NCBI GenBank assembly: GCA_049487715.1
Contig: CP150576.1
Coordinates: 310,001-374,000, forward strand
Reading direction: 5' to 3'
Length of the DNA: 64,000 nucleotides
Source of the DNA: Pycnococcus provasolii
Lineage: Eukaryota > Chlorophyta > Pseudoscourfieldiophyceae > Pseudoscourfieldiales
Shown: piece after piece, positions 59,238-64,000 of the stretch
How positions within the stretch are numbered: the first letter of the stretch is position 1
Layout of the letters: every line of letters begins with the position of its first letter
Program-made: the position numbers and the translations under genes
Notes under the pieces: generated by a model
Database searches by the model: none
Told to the model about the DNA's origin: nothing
The model's input: only the letters and a program-made list of their open reading frames with translations

Positions 59238-61418
59238 TCATCCTTTATGTTTTTTCTTCTTGTCCTTGTCCTTAGTGACCATGGAAGGATTGTAGAGGCG
59301 AATGCCGTGCCTGTGCATGGAAAGCTCGTGCTGTTCGTCAAGCTTCTTTAGTGCGCCCTTGTAGGCGGTATTCACAGCCTCCTCGCGCTCCCTTCGCTCG
59401 CGATGCAGCTGAACGCGCCGGTTGAGGTGTGAGTCAAGCTCCGCAGTGCGATGCATGAGCTCAGACTGAAGCATACCCGCCTCCTGCGAGCGTTGGTTCA
59501 TCTGCGCACGCAGCGTGTTCAGGCGATTCTGCTGCTTACTCAGCTTCCCCTTCTTCATGCCCTTCAAAGCCGCCTGATTTTCGGCATATGTCTTGGCACG
59601 TGCCGCATTTTCGTGCTGAATCGACTTGACCTGCTCATGTAGGCGCGCAATGTCACCCTTCGCTTGCTTGACATTCTCCTGGTGATATCTCATTTGACCC
59701 GCAGCCCTCGACCCTCCATTGTAGGCCATGTTGGAGTGTGCACGCGCGCGCATGTCTTCAAGATGCTGCCGCTTGTTCTGGTACTCGAGCTCGCCATACC
59801 CTGCACGGCGCACGAACGACTCCCAGTCCTTCGACGAGTACCCTGGCGCCGGCCCGCCCTTCGCCATAAACATGCGATTCTCCTTATCCTTCTGTTTAAT
59901 GCGCGCCTCCTTTTCCAACTTTCCGAGGTAGCCACTCGGCGTCTCGTGCTCAGTGATGGCTGGCTTGGTTTCCGTGTACAGACCTAGCGCGTCGTACTTC
60001 ATCGTCAGAGGCGTGTCACCTGTGCTTCGTTGATTGGCGTCTTCAGGCGCCTCCGACGCCTTCCCCCCGCCAACCCACTGCAGGTTGAACCACTCGCCAG
60101 ACGATCCTGGCCCGTTCTTCCATTCTGGGCCCAGGCTTTCGAGCGACATGTTGAAGGAGCGCCACACCTCGCGGTCGGGACGCAGGCCGACATCCTCAAA
60201 CACCTGCGTCCACCACTGTCGTGTCTGCATCGACTTCGGGATGTTGGGCGAATCCACCTCGGGCGAGTATGTGATCTGCGCGTCGCTCTGTCCCTCATAT
60301 GCGGAGATGCCCACGACGAGCCGTCCTGCGGATACGCGAATGAGCTCGCGAAGAACCTTCGACACCATCTGCACAGGCAAGCGCTCGAGCACGTACGCGA
60401 CCACCACCAGGCTGTACGTGCGGTCGCTCGCCGACACTCCACGCGCGAGAGGTGCCGCGGTCACCGCTTGTTGCGTTTCCATGATGTCCAGGCAGTGTGC
60501 GCTTAACCTCATTCTGTCAAAGTCAAACGGCTCGAGTCCTCGGATGGGTGTGTGAGGAAAGTCGTGCATGGCCATGCCAACGAACTCGCACGCGTGCATG
60601 CCCACGTACAGGATGGGCCTCGTTCCTCGCCTTGTGCCTCTTTTCGCCTTGACGGGGTTCTTTTTCCTCTTGAGCAGTACCTTGAACTCCTCCTCAGCCT
60701 CCTTCTCGGACATGGTTGCGAACGCCTTGTTGTACACCTCCATGATTGGCACGAGAACGCGGCACGCTGTGGTGAAGCACCTCGGCGGTGCAGGCGGCGG
60801 TGCAGGCGGCGGCGGCGCGGACGCGACTGGCGGCGGCGATGGCGGCGGCGGCGATGGCGGCGGCGGGAACGTCTCCGGCGTCTTCATGTTTCCCATCTTT
60901 TTGCTCATGCGTTCCTCCGCCATATCTTTGGTTTCTCCCACCTTGCTGAGTGCCTTCTTGAGGTCCTTTCTCTTTTCATATGTTTTCGACTCAAGTTCCG
61001 CGCGTTTATTTGCGTTTTGCGCGAATGCGCGTTCCGAGCGCGCGACAGCCTTGTTGACCAGGTTCACGCCGACGCTGTGCGGCAAGGTGGGCTGGGCCAC
61101 GACGACTGCTGGTAAGGAAAATAGACAGCATACACACCAACACCAGCACCAAACGCTGAGGGGTAATAATCCTGACCGCAACCCCTTAAAGCATAACGGC
61201 TGAGCATAACGGCGGTATGATCTTGAAGTACTATGAGCACTACTGCAACTAGGCAAGGCGACAGAAAACATCAAGGCACTCCTTGCCATGGCCATACGTG
61301 CACACACCCTACCCTTAAGGCGTTTCCGTTTCCTCGCAAGCACAACAAGCAGCGAGTGCGATCTTTCCGAACCAACAACAAGCGCGATCGGATGCGGGGG
61401 CGGGATGGCCGAACACAA
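59238..61418 (-). CDS. Type II membrane protein: Pro-rich stalk plus methyltransferase-like domain
   Basis: 726 residues. A hydrophobic segment at about 85-108 (WCWCWCVCCLFSLPAVVVA) serves as signal anchor or signal peptide. A coiled-coil-like stretch and a PPPPSPPPPSPPP stalk (about 185-215) follow, the kind that carries hydroxyproline glycans in green algae. Next is a Rossmann-like domain (about 265-400): PILYVGMHACEFVG in the SAM-binding position, YSLVVVAYVLERLP resembling motif III/IV, LVVGISAYEG. The C-terminal ~230 residues are a Lys/Glu/Gln coiled coil ending in KDKKKKHKG. Predicted as a Golgi/ER- or surface-localised methyltransferase-like protein; catalysis unproven. Met44 (61289) is an alternative start. 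Confidence 0.65.
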   Translation of the reverse strand: MCSAIPPPHPIALVVGSERSHSLLVVLARKRKRLKGRVCARMAMARSALMFSVALPSCSSAHSTSRSYRRYAQPLCFKGLRSGLLPLSVWCWCWCVCCLFSLPAVVVAQPTLPHSVGVNLVNKAVARSERAFAQNANKRAELESKTYEKRKDLKKALSKVGETKDMAEERMSKKMGNMKTPETFPPPPSPPPPSPPPVASAPPPPAPPPAPPRCFTTACRVLVPIMEVYNKAFATMSEKEAEEEFKVLLKRKKNPVKAKRGTRRGTRPILYVGMHACEFVGMAMHDFPHTPIRGLEPFDFDRMRLSAHCLDIMETQQAVTAAPLARGVSASDRTYSLVVVAYVLERLPVQMVSKVLRELIRVSAGRLVVGISAYEGQSDAQITYSPEVDSPNIPKSMQTRQWWTQVFEDVGLRPDREVWRSFNMSLESLGPEWKNGPGSSGEWFNLQWVGGGKASEAPEDANQRSTGDTPLTMKYDALGLYTETKPAITEHETPSGYLGKLEKEARIKQKDKENRMFMAKGGPAPGYSSKDWESFVRRAGYGELEYQNKRQHLEDMRARAHSNMAYNGGSRAAGQMRYHQENVKQAKGDIARLHEQVKSIQHENAARAKTYAENQAALKGMKKGKLSKQQNRLNTLRAQMNQRSQEAGMLQSELMHRTAELDSHLNRRVQLHRERREREEAVNTAYKGALKKLDEQHELSMHRHGIRLYNPSMVTKDKDKKKKHKG

Positions 61419-62571
61419 ATGAAACTTTACATACGCGTCCCCCTCCCGCCTCCTTTCGCGGTTCCAATCTGCGACTTAAACTCCCGTTGTGGCAGTGCAG
61501 TTTGCCTCCTTTCGCGGTTCCAATCTACGACTTAAACTCCCGTTATGGCAGTGCAGTTTGCCTCCTTTCGCGGTTCCAATCTGCGACTTAAACTCCCGTT
61601 ATGGCAGTGCAGTTTGCCTCCTTTCGCGGTTCCAATCTACGACTTAAACTCCCGTTATGGCAGTGCAGTTTGCCTCCTTTCGCGGTTCCAATCTGCGACT
61701 TAAACTCCCGTTATGGCAGTGCAGTTTGCCTCATTTCGCGGTTCCAATCTACGACTTAAACTCCCGTTATGGCAGTGCAGTTTGCCTCCTTTCGCGGTTC
61801 CAATCTGCGACTTAAACTCCCGTTATGGCAGTGCAGTTTGCCTCCTTTCGCGGTTCCAATCTGCGACTTAAACTCCCGTTATGGCAGTGCAGTTTGCCTC
61901 ATTTCGCGGTTCCAATCTACGACTTAAACTCCCGTTATGGCAGTGCAGTTTGCCTCCTTTCGCGGTTCCAATCTGCGACTTAAACTCCCGTTATGGCAGT
62001 GCAGTTTGCCTCCTTTCGTGGTTCCAATCTACGACTTAAACTCCCGTTATGGCAGTGCAGTTTGCCTCCTTTCGACTCGCGGTTCCAATCTACGACTTAA
62101 ACTCCCGTTATGGCAGTGCAGTTTGCCTCCTTTCGCGTTTTTAATCTACGACTTAAACTCCCGTTATTTCTCAGTATGTACAGTAGTTGGCCAATCAGCG
62201 TTTTCGAGCTTGCATCGTCCATCCATGGGCGAGGTGTCGTGGGCGAGCCTAGGGGGGAAAGCGTCTGTCTGTCCATGAGCCTCACCTGTCGTGGAGGATG
62301 CTTAAGCTGCTCAAACAAAGGGCCATTATTGCCAGTACAGCAAACAATCAAACAATCCATCGGCGCAGCAAGTAAGGTAGGTTGGCGAGGTAGGTTGTCC
62401 ATCGCCGTAGACTGTAGACCTGATGAAACCCCGAATTGAATTGAGTCCTTGAGTTCTTCTATTGAGTTCGGGGTTCCATGTCTGGTCGGGGCACGCGTGG
62501 TTTGGTTGGGTTCGTGGCGGCGCCTTCCCCTTCCGCCATTCCTAAAAATCAGCCTCATCCGAAGAAGAAGT
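61419..62571. other. Divergent interval dominated by a 56-bp satellite
   Basis: No gene seen. After the array (61449-62161), a hairpin-prone stretch (AACCCCGAATTGAATTGAGT ... ATTGAGTTCGGGGTT) lies at about 62425-62475. Confidence 0.6.
61449..62161. repeat. 56-bp tandem satellite, about 12.7 copies
   Basis: Unit: CCTCCTTTCGCGGTTCCAAT, then CTGCGACTTAAACTCCCGTT, then ATGGCAGTGCAGTTTG. A G/A variant (CTGCGAC versus CTACGAC) alternates in the first six or so copies. A CATTTCG variant marks copies 6 and 9. The last two copies are degenerate, suggesting array edge decay. Confidence 0.96.
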
Positions 62572-64000
62572 ATGGCGTCTCCCCATCCGTCCCAGCCTTC
62601 TATGTCGCAGTCCATGGTGCAGTCTCCGTTCCGCTTGAAGTTTCATTATGCTGCTTCTGCTCCTGGTGCTTCTGGTGCTTCTGGTGGAGGAGGAGGAGGA
62701 GTTTTGGAGGAGGAGAAGAAGATGAAGAATTCGGCGCATGTTCCTGGTGGTGCTGATGGTGCTGATGGTGATGACTTGAGCTTACCTCAAAGAAGAAGGA
62801 CGCTCGCTCCTCCTGGTGGTGATTATGATGATGATGTCCCTGCTCCTTCTTCATCTTCCCACCCTTCTTTGAATCGCACGATTCAAAAGGCATCCACGCC
62901 TCAGTCTCAGCACTCTCATCAGACGCATTTGGGGGGGAAGAAGAAAAATCAGGATGCGTTCGAGTGGGTCACAGCCGCGTCGTCCCAAAATAATATTCAA
63001 CACGCGACGAAGAAGGTACCGGACATACCTGCGTCGTCACACGCGGCGGGTGTGCCGCCCGCTATCGTGCGTGCCATCAAAATGGCGGCGGCAACGACAA
63101 ACGCTTCCAAAGAAACAACAACGAGCAACGGGGCTGTCGTCGACGCGTCAGCACTTGGGGGTGAACTCGCACTCGAGCTTTTTCTACGCATGCAAAGCTA
63201 TCGCGATGTCACCTTCGCAACCGGACAGATGGCGAAGGACATGGCACAAAAGGCAGAATTTGTTGCGGCGGCGCATGTCGTCACGCACGTATTCAGACAG
63301 TGCGCAGTCGTCGCCGCGAACAACAAGGCACTCAAGGCGGCTCAGCTGCGTCGGCGAAACGTCATCATAGAGCGTCGGGCGGCGGCGGCTGCAGCCAAGT
63401 CCGCCGCGGAGGCGGAGGCGGAGGCGAAAGCGAACGCCACACAGGGGGCGGCTGAGGGCCGGCGCACGCTTCTTGCAACATACGACGACAACGACGACGA
63501 GAACAACGCAAATCGCGATGCACGGCGAGAGGAGAACGAAAAGCACCTCTCGGAGGAGCAGGAGCAGGAGCTTATGGAGGTACCTGTCGCCCCTCGCGAT
63601 CAAGGCTTCCACAGGGCGAAGGTGCTCATCCTGTGCCCAACGCGAGCGCACGCCTACCGCCTGCTTCGTACTATCGTCATGCTCACGCCTAGCGCGCATG
63701 CAGCTGATTTCCAGAAACACGTGGGTGCAATCGTCGCAGGCGACGGATGGCAACGCTTCGAGCAGGAGTACGGCGGAGATGCCGACGACGACGGCGGCGG
63801 CGGCGGCGGCGAAGATGGTGGTGGCAATAAGAGGCAGGGCGTCGGCAGGCGGCGGAATGCGCTCAGCGGAGCATTCGCAGGCTGCTCTACGCAGGACGAA
63901 TATGCCGCGCAATTTCTTGACGGAAGCCCAAACACCGACGACCACTTTCGCATCGGACTTGCCATGCAACGCAGCCGCTGGCGCTTTTTTTCCGACTTCT
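62572..64000 (+). CDS. UTP25: UTP25 (DIEXF/Def) small-subunit processome protein, 3' truncated
   Basis: Open from the Met at 62572 to the right edge (476 codons), so the C-terminal part is missing. After a low-complexity N-terminus (about 1-175) the UTP25 pattern appears: LALELFLRMQSYRDV, then HVVTHVFRQCAVVAANNKAL. An acidic linker precedes PRDQGFHRAKVLILCPTRAHAYRLL (from about residue 341), the helicase-like motif region (degenerate in this family), and DEYAAQFLDGSPNTDDHFRIGLAMQRSRW. UTP25 acts in the nucleolar SSU processome in 18S rRNA maturation. A poly-Gly insert near 63793 is unusual. Confidence 0.88.
   Translation, partial: MASPHPSQPSMSQSMVQSPFRLKFHYAASAPGASGASGGGGGGVLEEEKKMKNSAHVPGGADGADGDDLSLPQRRRTLAPPGGDYDDDVPAPSSSSHPSLNRTIQKASTPQSQHSHQTHLGGKKKNQDAFEWVTAASSQNNIQHATKKVPDIPASSHAAGVPPAIVRAIKMAAATTNASKETTTSNGAVVDASALGGELALELFLRMQSYRDVTFATGQMAKDMAQKAEFVAAAHVVTHVFRQCAVVAANNKALKAAQLRRRNVIIERRAAAAAAKSAAEAEAEAKANATQGAAEGRRTLLATYDDNDDENNANRDARREENEKHLSEEQEQELMEVPVAPRDQGFHRAKVLILCPTRAHAYRLLRTIVMLTPSAHAADFQKHVGAIVAGDGWQRFEQEYGGDADDDGGGGGGEDGGGNKRQGVGRRRNALSGAFAGCSTQDEYAAQFLDGSPNTDDHFRIGLAMQRSRWRFFSDF

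Noticed and set aside
61449-62161. Short ORFs running through the 56-bp satellite
   Set aside because: 56 is not a multiple of three, so frames break each unit; no protein features.
1-64000. tRNA, rRNA or other structured RNA genes
   Set aside because: I looked for A/B-box pairs and obvious rRNA blocks by eye and found none convincing; isolated GGTTCAAA-like words near 25816 and 50271 lack a tRNA context.

Overview
The window looks like nuclear DNA of a compact, GC-rich, intron-poor green-lineage alga that builds flagella. Plastid genes include a Tic110 homologue and a lumenal PsbP-like protein with a twin-arginine signal. The MAP kinase has a plant-type TEY loop and docking site. An IQUB homologue and a small GYAGHVP-motif protein point to an axoneme. 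TGTAA, the green-algal poly(A) signal, follows the stop codons of several genes (near 9350, 20258, 38246 and 54721 on +, and 54848 on -). Interstitial repeats read CCCTAA (TTAGGG type), not the CCCTAAA usual in plants. A prasinophyte-type flagellate is my best guess; the species is not resolved.

Layout: about 27 protein genes, nearly all single-exon, alternate strand almost perfectly. Convergent pairs are mostly 35-410 bp apart (one 630 bp). Divergent pairs share 0.4-1.7 kb intervals, and these intervals hold nearly all minisatellites, telomere-like tracts and transposon debris.

1-10.4 kb: RWD-Obg GTPase (cut by the left edge), mitochondrial carrier, PsbP-like protein, MAPK, a divergent chaperonin with an inserted SH3-like segment, and an unknown secreted or membrane protein. 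11-24.9 kb: CAP/PR-1 protein, six-TM membrane protein, RING-CH ligase, retroelement debris, an unknown acidic protein, ankyrin protein, degenerate double aspartic-protease-like protein, PUS1. 25-39.3 kb: axonemal-type protein, Tic110, signal-bearing AAA+ ATPase, a protein with six tandem alpha-carbonic anhydrase domains, AP-1 sigma. 40.2-49.6 kb: a 2,041-residue two-TM surface protein assembled from two ORFs across a 164-nt intron, then a DOMON/copper monooxygenase. 50-64 kb: CIA30 protein, decayed ARM-repeat gene, NudC, CPBP protease, IQUB, a methyltransferase-like membrane protein, a 56-bp satellite, and the 5' part of UTP25.

These are mostly unlinked housekeeping and surface genes, not an operon-like system. 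The most unusual items are the six-domain carbonic anhydrase with a zinc-ligand-deficient first domain, the RWD-GTPase fusion, the chaperonin-like protein with an insert, and the strict strand alternation with repeats confined to divergent intervals.
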